Assembly (NCBI GenBank): GCA_944472135.2
Contig: OX235270.1
Span: 85,135,168 to 85,199,167 of the forward strand
Source: Trichobilharzia regenti
Taxonomy: Eukaryota; Platyhelminthes; Trematoda; Strigeidida; Schistosomatidae
Length of the DNA: 64,000 nt
Direction of reading: 5' to 3'
In this document: in pieces, positions 33,818-44,113 of the stretch
Numbering within the stretch: position 1 is the stretch's first letter
Layout of the letters: each line of letters starts with the position of its first letter
Made by a program: the position numbers and the translations under genes
The notes under the pieces: generated by a model
The model's database searches: none
The model's input: the letters and a program-made list of their open reading frames with translations, nothing else
What the model was told of the DNA's origin: nothing

Positions 33818-36800
33818 ATGGAACTAAATAACCTGGGAAAATTCCCCATTAATGGGTCTCCGCGGGAGATTGCTGATTATTTGGAATGCTTCGATGCGTG
33901 GTGCATTTCAAAGAATGTTCGGGATGACAAAATACCAGCACATTTCATCACTGCTATTGGGCTTGATGCATATAGCCTAGTAAAGACTCTGTCATTTCCA
34001 GATAAACCAATTTCTCTGCCATATTATAAACTGCGTGAACTTCTTATAAATCACTTTCATGTAACTACTTTTGAGACCAGAGAGAGGGCTCACTTCAACA
34101 AACTGGTTCGTGCTCCCAACCAGAAGATTCGAGAGTTCATTCTTCAACTTCAAATTCAAGCTTCAAAGTGTAACTTTGGAGATCAGCTGCATACTCAACT
34201 ACGTGATCGTCTAATTGCTGGAATCAATATTCCTAAGTTAGAGAAAGAGTTAATTCAGATTCCTTCTTGTACCTTTCAAACTGCTAAAGATTTATGTATT
34301 ACATATGAAGATGTCAATAATGAATACTCTGCTCCCACTACGTCAGTATCTGATGTTATGCTTTCTAAAGTCGAAAATACAAGTGTTCATGGAAAGCAAT
34401 CCAAACTGCCGTCCACAGGTAATAGAATGCAGCGAGAGATCAAAAACATTAAACCGTGTTTATCCTGTGGAAAGTTACATCTACGAAGCACTTGCCGTTT
34501 TCGGGGTGCTAAGTGTCACAAATGTGGTAAAGTTGGACACATCAAGACTGTTTGCAGAAGTTCGAATACTTATGTTACTCAGAATCCTGATAATTCTTCC
34601 AATTTATCTGGTAAAATGCAGTCGATGTGTCTTTCAACTTTTCCCAATACTCAATCTCATCTAATGAGAACCTTCACTACAAGTTCAGGCAAGTCCCATT
34701 GTTTTATAATTGATACTGGGAGTACTGAATCTATAATTTCTAAGAAAGATTTACAATCGATTTGTAAGAATGTCCAGATAGACCCTACTACTAGTTCAAT
34801 TACAGGCATAACTGGTCATAAATTACCTCTTATCGGTGCTACTAACATTTCTTTGAAATCAGACAGTGGTAATTTTGTAAATATTCCCTTTCTTGTTAGT
34901 GAATATGGTCCATCTTTATTGGGATTAAAAGCCCTTAGATTGTTAAATGTCGAAATCTCACTTTGTACTGAGTTGTTTGATGAATCTTTGTTCAGAGAAT
35001 TACTTCTCCAATGTTCAAAGAGTGTAGGTGGTATGAAGATTCAGCCCATCCATCTTGAAATAGAGGGTGATCCTATCTTCCTGAAACGCCGATTAATTCC
35101 ATATGGATTGCGAGATGCAGTTAAGAAAGAGTTAGACAAGTTGGTTGAGCAAGGCATACTTATGCCAGTTGAGTCTTCAAATTGGGCTACTCCTATTGTT
35201 ACGCCACTAAAGGCTGATGGAAAAACACCTAGAATTTGTGGTGACTACCGCCTTACACTCAATAGTCGTCTACTACAGCAAAGTTGCACTACTCTAGAAA
35301 CTGAAGACATTCTCTACAAGCTACATGGCTCAAGATACTTTTCCAAAATAGATCTAAAAGATGCCTATTTGCAAATTCCTCTTGATGAGGCGTCTAGTGC
35401 ATTAACAACCATTAATACTCCATTTGGATTGTTCAAGTATAAGTTCTTGCCTTTTGGTTTAAAGGTTTCACCTGCAATATTTCAAAATGTAATAAATCAG
35501 ATGATAGATGGATTAGATGGTGTTGAGTCATACCAAGACGACATTATAGTTCATGGTCCTAATATCGAATTGCATAATGAACGTCTTTTAAAACTGTTCA
35601 GGCGTTTATGTGAGAATAATGTTCTTGTTAATCCATCTAAATGCCATTTCACTTTGTCGTCTGTATCATGCTTGGGATACACAGTAGACTCCGAAGGTTT
35701 CAGACCTGATGCTAGTCGTTTGGCACCTCTAATTCAAGCACCGTCACCTAATAATATGTCATCGTTGAGATCATGGATAGGTACTCTTCAGTTTTACTCC
35801 AGATTCATTCCCAACTTCACTCAACGGTTATCTCCACTTTTTGAGATTGTCTCCAGTAAACAGTTTAAGTGGGAACAACAACATGAGAATATCTTGCGAA
35901 AAACTTTGGAGTTTCTTAATAAACAAGCTTTCTTAAGACCTTTTTCATCGAAAGATAAGTCTGTTCTCACTACAGATGCTTCTCCTATGGGTATAGCTGC
36001 AGTACTTGAGCAAAATGGACAACCTGTTATTTGTATTTCAAGACGTCTAAGTAAGAGTGAACAAGGGTACTCACAAACCCAGAAAGAAGCTCTAGCAGTT
36101 GTATGGGCAATAAGACGCTTGCACAAGTATCTCTTTGGTACTAAGTTTCACATAGTTACTGATCATCAAGCTTTGAAATTCATTTACAATCCAGAAAAAT
36201 CTTTGAATAAATCATCTGCTGCTATGGTTCAAAGATGGAGTTTAGAACTAAGTGCATATGATTACACTATTGAACATAGATCGGCAAAGGATATACCTCA
36301 TGCAGACTTCTTATCTCGTTATTCATTATTTGAAAATGTTGCTAATGATACTGATTGCTTATTAGTCCAGCCGTTACCGGTGGATCGAGTTCGACTTATA
36401 AATGATACTCGGAAATATTACGGATGCGTTATAAATGCAACAAAAAGAGGTTGGAATGTTCAGTGTAAGCGAAGATTTCCAGACTTTTATAAGCGAAGAG
36501 ATGAGATTTCAGTCCATCCTGAAGGATTTCTATGTCTGAATGACAGAATTATTATTCCTCCAACATTAAGATCTGCGATTTTGGATGATCTACATTCTGC
36601 TCATCTAGGAGCTGATAAGATGAAATCATTAGCACGCCTAACATGCTGGTGGCCGGAAATTGATGCTGACATTAACAAAAGATCAAAGAGCTGTTCTAGC
36701 TGTTTACATAAAATGTCCTATGGGAAGTCATCGTGGACACCGTGGCCTGCATCTTGTGAGGTTTGGCAGCGTATTCATGCAGATTACTGTGGTCCATTCT

Positions 36801-37585
36801 TAAATTCATATTATGCTTTAGTTATTGTGGATTCTTATTCTAGATGGCCAGAAGTCATCATTACAGATAGTCCTAATGCCAAATTCACTCACAGAGCGTT
36901 GAGAAAGATTTTTAGTCGAGAAGGAATTCCAGATGTCTTAGTTACTGACAATGGTACTCATTTTACGGAGAAGAACTTCAATGATTGGCTCAAACATATA
37001 GGTTGTCGTCATTTGTACACAGCACCACGTCATCCTCAGTCAAACGGGTTGGCAGAAAATTTTGTACGAACATTAAAGAGTGCTATAGCATCAATGAGTC
37101 CTCAAAATTTTGATGAGCTAGAGAGATGTGTGGATAACTTCTTACTTCAATATCGCAATGCGGAGCATACAAGTACTCATGAAAGTCCTGCAAAACTATT
37201 CAAATCTCGAATTCTCAGAAAGCATCTGATGTCCACGACTTCTGATGTACATTATTACAGAGGGAATGATTATAGACCTTCTATTGGTATCATACTACAA
37301 AGAATGGGAAATCGAATGGTGAAGATATTAGACATCGAAGATAATTCAGTTCATAACAGACACTTGGATCAAGTGAGAATAAATGAGGTAGGTCGTTCCG
37401 ATTATGATTATAATGACTCCGCTACTAATCCTGACTTTGTAGATAATTCAGAAATAAGTCTAGATGATACTGATGGAAATGATATCACAGAATCAGTTAG
37501 AAGATCGCAGAGACTGGCAAGCAAACCGCGATATCATTATAAATACGCAAGGAGACATTCGACGTGTGGCGGATGTGGTGATTGA
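33818..37585 (+). CDS. Gag-Pol polyprotein of the mag-like Gypsy retrotransposon
   Basis: 1255 residues in one uninterrupted frame. Gag capsid-like region 1-205. Two Cys-His boxes about 213-246 ([13 protein letters not shown] and [14 protein letters not shown]). Aspartic protease with DTGS at 299. Reverse transcriptase about 400-640 with FSKIDLKDAYLQIPL and the catalytic YQDD at 572-575. RNase H with TTDAS (Asp about 720). Integrase zinc finger HHCC about 920-965. Integrase core D989, D1044, E1080: the classic D,D(35)E spacing, with SNGLAENF around the Glu. The ATG is only 13 nt past the LTR, and the stop lies 12 nt inside the 3' LTR. All catalytic residues are present, so it may encode active enzymes. 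No Gag/Pol frameshift or stop codon is seen, so how Gag excess is achieved is unclear. Confidence 0.95.
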   Translation: MELNNLGKFPINGSPREIADYLECFDAWCISKNVRDDKIPAHFITAIGLDAYSLVKTLSFPDKPISLPYYKLRELLINHFHVTTFETRERAHFNKLVRAPNQKIREFILQLQIQASKCNFGDQLHTQLRDRLIAGINIPKLEKELIQIPSCTFQTAKDLCITYEDVNNEYSAPTTSVSDVMLSKVENTSVHGKQSKLPSTGNRMQREIKNIKPCLSCGKLHLRSTCRFRGAKCHKCGKVGHIKTVCRSSNTYVTQNPDNSSNLSGKMQSMCLSTFPNTQSHLMRTFTTSSGKSHCFIIDTGSTESIISKKDLQSICKNVQIDPTTSSITGITGHKLPLIGATNISLKSDSGNFVNIPFLVSEYGPSLLGLKALRLLNVEISLCTELFDESLFRELLLQCSKSVGGMKIQPIHLEIEGDPIFLKRRLIPYGLRDAVKKELDKLVEQGILMPVESSNWATPIVTPLKADGKTPRICGDYRLTLNSRLLQQSCTTLETEDILYKLHGSRYFSKIDLKDAYLQIPLDEASSALTTINTPFGLFKYKFLPFGLKVSPAIFQNVINQMIDGLDGVESYQDDIIVHGPNIELHNERLLKLFRRLCENNVLVNPSKCHFTLSSVSCLGYTVDSEGFRPDASRLAPLIQAPSPNNMSSLRSWIGTLQFYSRFIPNFTQRLSPLFEIVSSKQFKWEQQHENILRKTLEFLNKQAFLRPFSSKDKSVLTTDASPMGIAAVLEQNGQPVICISRRLSKSEQGYSQTQKEALAVVWAIRRLHKYLFGTKFHIVTDHQALKFIYNPEKSLNKSSAAMVQRWSLELSAYDYTIEHRSAKDIPHADFLSRYSLFENVANDTDCLLVQPLPVDRVRLINDTRKYYGCVINATKRGWNVQCKRRFPDFYKRRDEISVHPEGFLCLNDRIIIPPTLRSAILDDLHSAHLGADKMKSLARLTCWWPEIDADINKRSKSCSSCLHKMSYGKSSWTPWPASCEVWQRIHADYCGPFLNSYYALVIVDSYSRWPEVIITDSPNAKFTHRALRKIFSREGIPDVLVTDNGTHFTEKNFNDWLKHIGCRHLYTAPRHPQSNGLAENFVRTLKSAIASMSPQNFDELERCVDNFLLQYRNAEHTSTHESPAKLFKSRILRKHLMSTTSDVHYYRGNDYRPSIGIILQRMGNRMVKILDIEDNSVHNRHLDQVRINEVGRSDYDYNDSATNPDFVDNSEISLDDTDGNDITESVRRSQRLASKPRYHYKYARRHSTCGGCGD

Positions 37586-37765
37586 CTATTTCTATCTCTG
37601 TATTGTTTAAATACTTACTGTTGATTGTTAATATTTCATATATGAATTGCATTATAATTCCGCTAAATACAAATTCCTGACTTCTGCCCTCTCTGTGTTT
37701 TGTTTGGATTCGTGTAATTCGGTCATCCTGAAATACTAATATTACGATTACAATAAATTACTACA
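37574..37765 (+). repeat. 3' LTR of the mag-like element
   Basis: 192 bp. Its first 12 bases encode the last codons (C-G-D-stop) of Gag-Pol. Confidence 0.92.
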
Positions 37766-37844
37766 GTCATTCAGTGTACCAAATATGTCAATCTTTAATA
37801 AAAATTTCATTTCACTGAATATACACTTTTGATCATAAGGATTT

Positions 37845-37925
37845 ATAAAAAGACAGTTGCAGTGGAGAAAATTTTCTTTTCGACGAAGTCATCAACTAGG
37901 CTGTACATTCGTGTATTCATGATTA
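37845..37925 (+). repeat. Weak relative of the 6.6-kb fold-back arm
   Basis: ATAAAAAGACAGTTGCAGTG followed by CTTTTCGACGAAGTCATC aligns by eye with the left arm at 6641. Only one arm is seen here. Confidence 0.4.
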
Positions 37926-37944
37926 ATGGTTGGGAAAGTCCCAG

Positions 37945-38266
37945 TGTAACAACAGAAGACAAGGGCTGGCAACAGATCGTTTTATTATGAAAATCAACAC
38001 GTATTTATACATATTTCACATACATTATTATAGACAAGCGCAGTCATCTGATTGGTTGTTTATCAGAAGTTAGGCAGACAAACGCAGGCTTCTGATTGTT
38101 TGTTTCGGGATTCCTTGACAAATAGAGTTCTCTATCTGCGAATCATATTTTGCCACGTAAACTTTGCTGTGATTGGTTGTTGACTCAGCCTTGTTCATAT
38201 TTTCTCACAGCCCATATTAACGTAGCTTAGTGTCAACCAATCGGCTAGCAGCCTGCTCTCACCACA
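37945..38266 (-). repeat. Solo LTR, family L1 copy 2 (inverted)
   Basis: 322 bp, TGTAACAACAG...CTCTCACCACA on the plus strand. It is flanked by a perfect 4-bp duplication CCAG (37941-37944 and 38267-38270). It confirms the family boundaries TG...CA and a 4-bp target site. Confidence 0.85.
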
Positions 38267-38953
38267 CCAGAATAATTTCCGGTCAAGAGACAAATTAATA
38301 CAATTACAATAAGGAATTAAAATGCCATAATAAACAGGGGGATGGATAAAACTCAAACAAGGTAGCCTCATAATTACTGAATAATTGACATATTGTTCAA
38401 TTAGGGATTAGAAATGTAGAAATAACAAAATAGAATGTTTAGATAAAAAAATCTAGTGGGGTCATAACTATTGGGATGAATAATTGTTATGCAATTAGGG
38501 ATTAAATATGTAGAAATAATAAAATGACACAGTAGACAGGAAGTTCGGATATGAAAATATGGTGGTGTAAATAGGGGTTAAGAAAAATTTAAAAATAACA
38601 TGAATAAACAGGAAGTTTGGATAAGAAAGGCAATGGGATAGTCACTTTAAAAAGAATGATGGCCATGGCAGGGACAAGGATTGGACATATTTTTCTGGAG
38701 ACATAGTGTGGGTTTGAGCTTTTGAATGACTATTCTCTAAGCTATGCCTAGATGTCTTAATTTTACTCCCTTAGGTAGGTTTGATCGAATCTCGCATATT
38801 ATTTAGAAGGATTTTTCGAATGGCGCTGAATGTTCTGAATTGATCAGATCTGTCACTGAACTATATACGCTTTTTCGTTCTCCATTTTGTTATGTCTACA
38901 TTTCTAACCCAGTATTGTCAATCTTCTCAAAAATTTCATTCTAGAAGTCGTTT
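38267..38953. other. Spacer between two solo LTRs, no gene recognised
   Basis: AT-rich. Contains locally repetitive phrases (AGGGATTA...ATGTAGAAATAA occurs twice at about 38403 and 38499) but no coding signal. Confidence 0.45.
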
Positions 38954-39290
38954 TGTGGTGAAAGCAGACTGCTAGCCAAATTGGTAAACATTAATTTACG
39001 TCAATGTTTATGTCCCAAATATTAGTCGTGAGAAAATATGGACAAAGACTGATTCAAAAAACAACCACATCAGGCTTTGTGAAGGCTGATACAGTTAACA
39101 TATATGTGATCCGACATTCAAGAGACAGTTACAAAGAGATGCAAGGTTAACTTTCTGTGAGAAACAACCAATCAGAAGACTGTGTTTCTGTGCTAACAAT
39201 AATCTATAATATGTACATGAAAATATATAAATATGTGTTGATTTCCTTAATAAATGATCTGTTACCTGACTCTTGCCTTCTGTAGTTACA
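38954..39290 (+). repeat. Solo LTR, family L1 copy 3
   Basis: TGTGGTGAAAGCAG...TCTGTAGTTACA, 337 bp, closest to copy 1; its last 170 bp are nearly identical to 30750-30919. Flanking 4-mers GTTT/CTTT are an imperfect duplication. Confidence 0.78.
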
Positions 39291-40261
39291 CTTTGGTTGT
39301 AATGGTTTTTGGTGTTTTACTTAGCGCATTCAATCGATTGTTTACTACTAATGGAAGAGGTTGTAAGCAATTTTCTCAACCTTTTTTCACTCTTATCCAT
39401 GTTATTTTAGCAAACACTGGTGAAATGATTGACCTTATTCCTATGCAGGATCCTGTAACCCACCAACTTACCAGTACATAATTTCACGATGCATATAACA
39501 CCTCTGTATTAACTTTACTTATTATTCACTATTGTGATAGACTTTCACTTTGACTAAATTTTTTTGTTTATCTGGCTATTAAATGATTGATACATGTGGT
39601 CCATTTTAATCAGCCTTTTTGAATTCGACTTTTCTGATAATATACATCTCTATAACTTCCGGTATGACTTTGGATTTGACATTACTATTTGCTGGCAAAT
39701 AGCAGGGTTTGGCACAATAAAAAGTGAGGCAATAAAAGGATTTGCGTGCAGTTAGATGAAATATGGAACACCAGATTCATTTTTCATTCAAGTACAGTCA
39801 CAAAATAGAATCCCAAAAATATCTATGTAGAAGTGGTTGAAGAAGCGTTAAAAACTAAACGACAAGGACTATTCCAAGTTAGTTATCCAAATATAGGAAA
39901 TATAACCATCAAGAACAATATTTTTTTTAAACTGACTAAAATTCAATCTAGTGAAAGTTTTGCAGACGTATTATTATTATAATTCCGTTGTATTCTGAGT
40001 GGAACATAGAGCACAGCACATCTTCATTTTGTCTTGTTTCCCACTGTCCTCTTTAGCTGTCTCCAAAACTGTCCATAAACTTCCATCTTCACCTCCCCAC
40101 ACAATCTTGCAATTTACAATTCGTGTTCCCCTCAAGTGCCTGGAACGCTATATCGCTCGACAGTTCGATCCATCTCCATTTATTTCCTCATATTTGTTAA
40201 ACAACAGGTACTTGATTGGTTCATTCCCAGAGTTCTTTTGTTACGAGTTCCTCCTAACAGG
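39291..40261. other. No gene recognised
   Basis: AT-rich. The open frame at 39999-40367 is an antisense shadow of the LINE fragment that follows plus flank. Confidence 0.45.
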
Positions 40262-40578
40262 CTATTTGATTTTCAGTATGGAGAGAAGGCAGGTGTTGAT
40301 AAAGGTGTACAATGGCCTGTTCGAAATGCTTTCCGTGAAGTGCTCTGCAAGTTTCTCACCCATATAGAAGAACTGACTGACTGACTTAACGCTGGTGTTT
40401 AACAGAATAGGAGGTTTGCTCTTTAGGCTGGGTGCAGGAGATTTCCAAACGGTCTTCAGAGTGATCAAGACTGTCTTTGCCTTTCCAATCCTGTTTTTGA
40501 TATACTGATTCGTACCATCTGTGGCTGAAACAATGCTTCCCAGATAAGTGAACAAAGTGACCTCTTTTAAAATTACTC
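40262..40578 (-). pseudogene. RTE-type LINE fragment (after the catalytic core)
   Basis: The minus strand reads TLFTYLGSIVSATDGTNQYI, RIGKAKTVLITLKTVWKSPA, LLNTSVKSVSQFFYMGEKL and SNRPLYTFINTCLLSILKIK. These are the conserved YLGS, KVRIF/NTNVKSVLLYG and FIN..LR.IL blocks of RTE reverse transcriptases. The catalytic part is absent. It abuts the LTR of the Gypsy copy that follows; the 129-codon frame runs into that LTR by chance. Confidence 0.75.
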
Positions 40579-40900
40579 CGTAGCGGTAAATAATTTCCCC
40601 AAAATTATTGACCACAGTAATCATTACTGGACATTGGATGCCAACCCTCATTGTTTAAGTCGACTAGTTTAGCTGAAGGCTTCAGGTCAAGCATCCACGC
40701 CATTTGGCACTCCGTCGTGTCACGTTCATGCACGACCACTACCCAGTTAAGCAATCATCTCGCTCTACGATTTGGTATACTCCGTATAATCCACAGTCAG
40801 TCTCTAAACTGATGAGCTCTACTGCGAACTTCATCTTTAGTAAATACGCAGACGAATCCTGTGAGTTTGCTTCATTTTCTATTTGTTCTTGTAATAGTTT
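40579..40900 (+). repeat. 5' LTR of Gypsy copy A (CsRn1/Boudicca-like)
   Basis: CGTAGCGGTAAATAATTTCC (first T mutated to C) with GTTTAAGTCGACTAGTTTAG and AGCATCCACGCCATTTGG. It matches 49807-50226 and 52541-52900; an internal stretch after CGATTTGG is deleted here. The right boundary is approximate. Confidence 0.65.
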
Positions 40901-40920
40901 CAAACTATATTTATTTCATC

Positions 40921-42448
40921 ATGAGTGATCATATTCCTAAGGTCATTCGTATTCGCTCAACTGCCAAAACCATTCAGCTCATATCATATTGGCTAGATAA
41001 TCCTGAAACATGGTTTCAGATACCTGAGTCTGATTTCAGTGAGAATGGGATAACCGATCAACGTTCACGGTTCCTTTCAGTTATTCACACCCTACCTCGG
41101 AATTCAGGGGAAACGTTCACACGGATCGACAGCGTCTGGGAGAATTATTTCGCAACGTCGAGTTAGGGGATCAGTCAGCTGTGAGCATGCTAGCAAGAAT
41201 GAAAGAGGTTATTGGCCAACGTCATTTTGATCAAGGGACTTTTCAGAGAACTCTTCTTATCCAAACTGCCACAGTCAGTATAGGCTTTGCTGATGAAAAT
41301 TCAGGGTGTTACTATAGATGACTTAGCTGTTTCTGCAGATAAAATTCTAGAAATGACAAAATGGCCAGTTACCGAAATATGCTCGGTGGCCAAACAGACT
41401 TCGAGCAAGGATACTGCAGTGATAAAGTTATGCAACTCCATCCAGCAGATGCTTGAGTCAAACATACCTTCTAATTCCTCCTATCGTCATCCGAATTCCC
41501 CTTAACGGCGAAACTCACGTGGTCAATCTGAATCCAAGCCACGCTCACTAAAAAACCCTGAGTGGTGTTGGTACCACAATACCTATGGACAGGGAGCGAA
41601 ATATTGCCGTAAACCTTGTATTTTCGGCAACATCTCAAAGACCGTGGGAAACTATACCGCCGGAACGCGTTAGCGGCAACCATCGCCGGTTGCACTAGGC
41701 GCCTACTTCACATTCATGAATGTGGTCAGCCAGACACGTTATTTGGTCGACACAGGCGCCGAAGTAAGCATCCTTCCTACTACAGCAACAGATCAACAGA
41801 GGGAACCTACCTTCAACTTACAGTCTGCGAATGGAAAACCGATTGCAACCCTCGGTAGAAAACACGTTTGTCTGAAAGTAGGTTTATGCAAACCCATTCA
41901 TCGCATTTTCCCCTCGCTGGAGTCACAATGCCCACCATTGGCACAGCCCTACTTAATCATCATGATTTAGTCGTAGACGTCCTCTGAAAATGACTGATTG
42001 ACAGTACTACTAGACTGTCTATCAAAGGCATCACCTACGTAGGTACAGCTTGTCACTCGCTAAGAAGAAGGCAATCTTTGATCCAAATTTCCAACCGATT
42101 GTGGATAAATACCCAAAACTTAATTGCTCATCTAACTATCCAATGTGCATAACAAGCAATGTTATGCACCACGTCATAACCTCAGGACAACCCGTGACAT
42201 CCAAAGTACGATAACTTGCTCCGGACAAACTAAGACTCGCTAGAAATGAGTTCGACCATATGCTCACTCTCTGAAAAATTCTGGCCCCGAACAGTCTATG
42301 GGCGTCCCCATTGTATATGGTAACGCAAAAGGATAGCAAGAATAGGCGACCCACTGGTGATTACTGGTGATTGAACGCCAAAACAAACTCACATGTTATC
42401 CATCGCTTCACATACACGACTGGAAGGCAAAATGATCTGCTGCGACTG
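40921..42448 (+). pseudogene. Gypsy copy A: Gag and protease remnants (CsRn1/Boudicca-like)
   Basis: Gag begins MSDHIPKVIRIRSTAKTIQL and includes PETWFQIPESDFSENGI, typical of the CsRn1 clade. A frameshift comes after about 41165, and later pieces read ARMKEVIGQRHFDQGTFQR and VTIDDLAVSADKILEM. At about 41570, WCWYHNTYGQGAKYCRKPC is the unusual Cys-His-Cys-Cys box of this clade. The protease (about 41716-41970) reads RYLVDTGAEVSILP, with the catalytic DTG kept. Beyond about 41990 the linker to RT is degraded. Several stops and frameshifts; inactive. Confidence 0.78.
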
Positions 42449-42817
42449 TTAATGTAGTTGAAGATTGAACGATCAATTCGTGGTTGTTTGCTCAAACCCA
42501 ACTTCCCTATATTTTCGCGCAGGCATCAACAAACCACTCATCGTCTCATCGGTCGCTGTTCAGAAAGAAGTCAGACCAAAACTGTCAGAAGTAATATTGT
42601 GATTTATTATTGTAATATTTGTTCATAAACCTTAGTTAAAACTTAATTTTCAAGCTGCCTATATGTTGGTGTTACAATAAAGAATTCTCGAGTAGCCAAT
42701 TGGTGTTTTGGTTTTTTCGTCCGTTATTACTAAGCGTTTCTGAGAAACTTCAAGGAACAGCGTGAGTCCCAGCGTGGCAAGAGGTGGGCATTAACGGTGT
42801 ACGAGACGTGGCTGACA
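42449..42817 (+). repeat. Solo LTR of the Gag-only BEL-type family, inserted in Gypsy copy A
   Basis: TGTTAATGTAGTTGAAG...ACGAGACGTGGCTGACA, 369 bp. It matches the LTRs at 44114, 47876, 59075 and 62741. The flanks GCGAC (before) and GCAAC (after) form a 5-bp duplication with one mismatch. It splits the Gypsy frame just upstream of the RT core. Confidence 0.82.
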
Positions 42818-43035
42818 GCAACTATGTTCTCGAAAATAGGCTTGCCTAAAGCATATAATCAAATTTCAATGGCACCAGAAGTTATTCCGAAAACGGCTAA
42901 CATTACGCTTTTCTGACTTTTTGAATTTCTACGCATGACTGAATGTCCTCGGAATGCAACATTAACATTCCAACGATTCATCGACGAACTATTTCGCGGT
43001 CTGGACTTTGTATACGCATACTTAGTGGACTGCCC
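42818..43035 (+). pseudogene. Gypsy copy A: reverse transcriptase, first part
   Basis: Reads FSKIGLPKAYNQISMAPEVIP, LFEFLRM and TFQRFIDELFRGLDFVYAY, matching the core of CsRn1-clade RT. The catalytic YxDD site reads YLVD and is cut by the next insertion. Stops are present. Confidence 0.75.
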
Positions 43036-43301
43036 TGTCAATGGAAGTAAACATTGAACGTTGGTCCATTAGCCTTGGTCGCCATTGGTGGGCAACTCGA
43101 AGGCGCTAATGTTCAGTCGTGTACAGGTTCGAAGAAGGCGAAAGAAAACGAATAAAAGTACTTCATATTTTGTATAAAACATGTACTAACTTCGATTTTA
43201 ATTGCCAAATAATACAACTTTCTTTTCACAACCACTGGTGTTTTGGGGTTAAAGCCGAGAATCATTCGTAGTAATTATCAGTTCGGAGCGTCTTCGTAAC
43301 A
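43036..43301 (+). repeat. Probable solo LTR interrupting the RT catalytic site
   Basis: TGTCAATGGAAG...TTCGTAACA. The start resembles the TGTCAATGTAG LTRs, and the CCACTGGTGTTTTGGGGTT block resembles their CCAATTGGTGTTTTGGTTTT. No target duplication is clear, and about 40 more bases to 43343 also look foreign to RT. Confidence 0.45.
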
Positions 43302-44113
43302 ACAGGAACTTATGATAAGTTCCTTGACAGCCTCATTGCCAGTCCGGACAAGGAAACTCATCTTAGACACTTGGACCTGGCATTTGAAAGGTTACGCATG
43401 CATTGTATGACTATCAGGTAGGCGTTGACTCACTCGGTTTCCTCGACCGCACCACTGACTGCAAGGGCATTCGTCCACTGGATAGTAAAGTTGGGTTGAT
43501 ACTATACTTTCCAGAGTAACAGACAGTGAAAAGTCTGCCCACTTTTTACGGCTTGGAAAGTTATTACCAACGGTTTATTCCCAGCTGTGCCTCTCTGATT
43601 CAGCCATTAACGGACCCACCTCGAGGGAATAAAAAGTCTACGTATCTGCCCAAAATGCTTTCACTCAGGTTAAAAAGCTGTCGCGGATACCACACTTCTA
43701 ATATATCAGGATCCAACTCCACCGTCAAGTATCCCGGTTGATGCATCAGACACTGAAATCGGCTCAGTCCTGCAACAACTAGTCAACAGAGAATGGCAAC
43801 CACTCACCTTTTACTCACGGCTCCTTCAATTGGCAGAAACGAAATACAGCACATTCTGCAGAGAACTTCTGGCTATGTACTGTGCTATACGTCATTTTAG
43901 ACATTCAGTGGAGGGTCGTGAATTCATAATTTTCACTGACCACAAACTTCCGACGTACTTTCTGAACTCAATTTCAGATAAGTATTCACCTAAAGAATCA
44001 CAACAACTGGACTACAATTCATAGTATACATCAGGTATTCGTCATGTACCTGGAGTGAACAACACTGTGGAAAATGCCATGCTGCGCATTTGTTCTCCCA
44101 GCCAAATAGATGG
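43302..44113 (+). pseudogene. Gypsy copy A: RT C-terminus and RNase H
   Basis: SLIASPDKETHLRHLDLAFE resumes right after the YxDD region. Then TVKSLPTFYGLESYYQRFIP (RT thumb), and RNase H reads VDASDTEIGSVLQQL...FYSRLLQLAETKYSTFCREL and FIIFTDHKLPTYF. The frame ends in RICSPSQIDG, where the BEL-type LTR at 44114 begins. At least two frameshifts. Confidence 0.78.

Larger units (their letters stand above)
33611..37765 (+). mobile_element. Autonomous Ty3/Gypsy LTR retrotransposon (mag-like) with intact Gag-Pol
   Basis: A 4.16-kb element: 5' LTR, 13-nt leader, one frame, 3' LTR. The LTRs (194 and 192 bp) differ by roughly ten substitutions and a 2-bp indel, about 5%. Flanks CGTCT and GTCAT do not form a clear duplication. 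RT with YQDD and a single fused Gag-Pol suggest the mag lineage; the lineage call is tentative. It shares LTR, leader, Gag and C-terminus with the 20-kb Gag-only element and is the natural candidate for its helper family. Confidence 0.92.

Noticed and set aside
34305..34664. 119-codon frame inside the Gag region of the mag-like element
   Set aside because: Overlaps the intact Gag-Pol frame in another phase; a similar frame in the Gag-only element reflects sequence identity, not coding.
40811..40845. CTGATGAG...GCGAAC in the Gypsy LTR as a possible hammerhead ribozyme
   Set aside because: No stem II pairing and no GAAA after it; the CTGATGA match alone is expected by chance.
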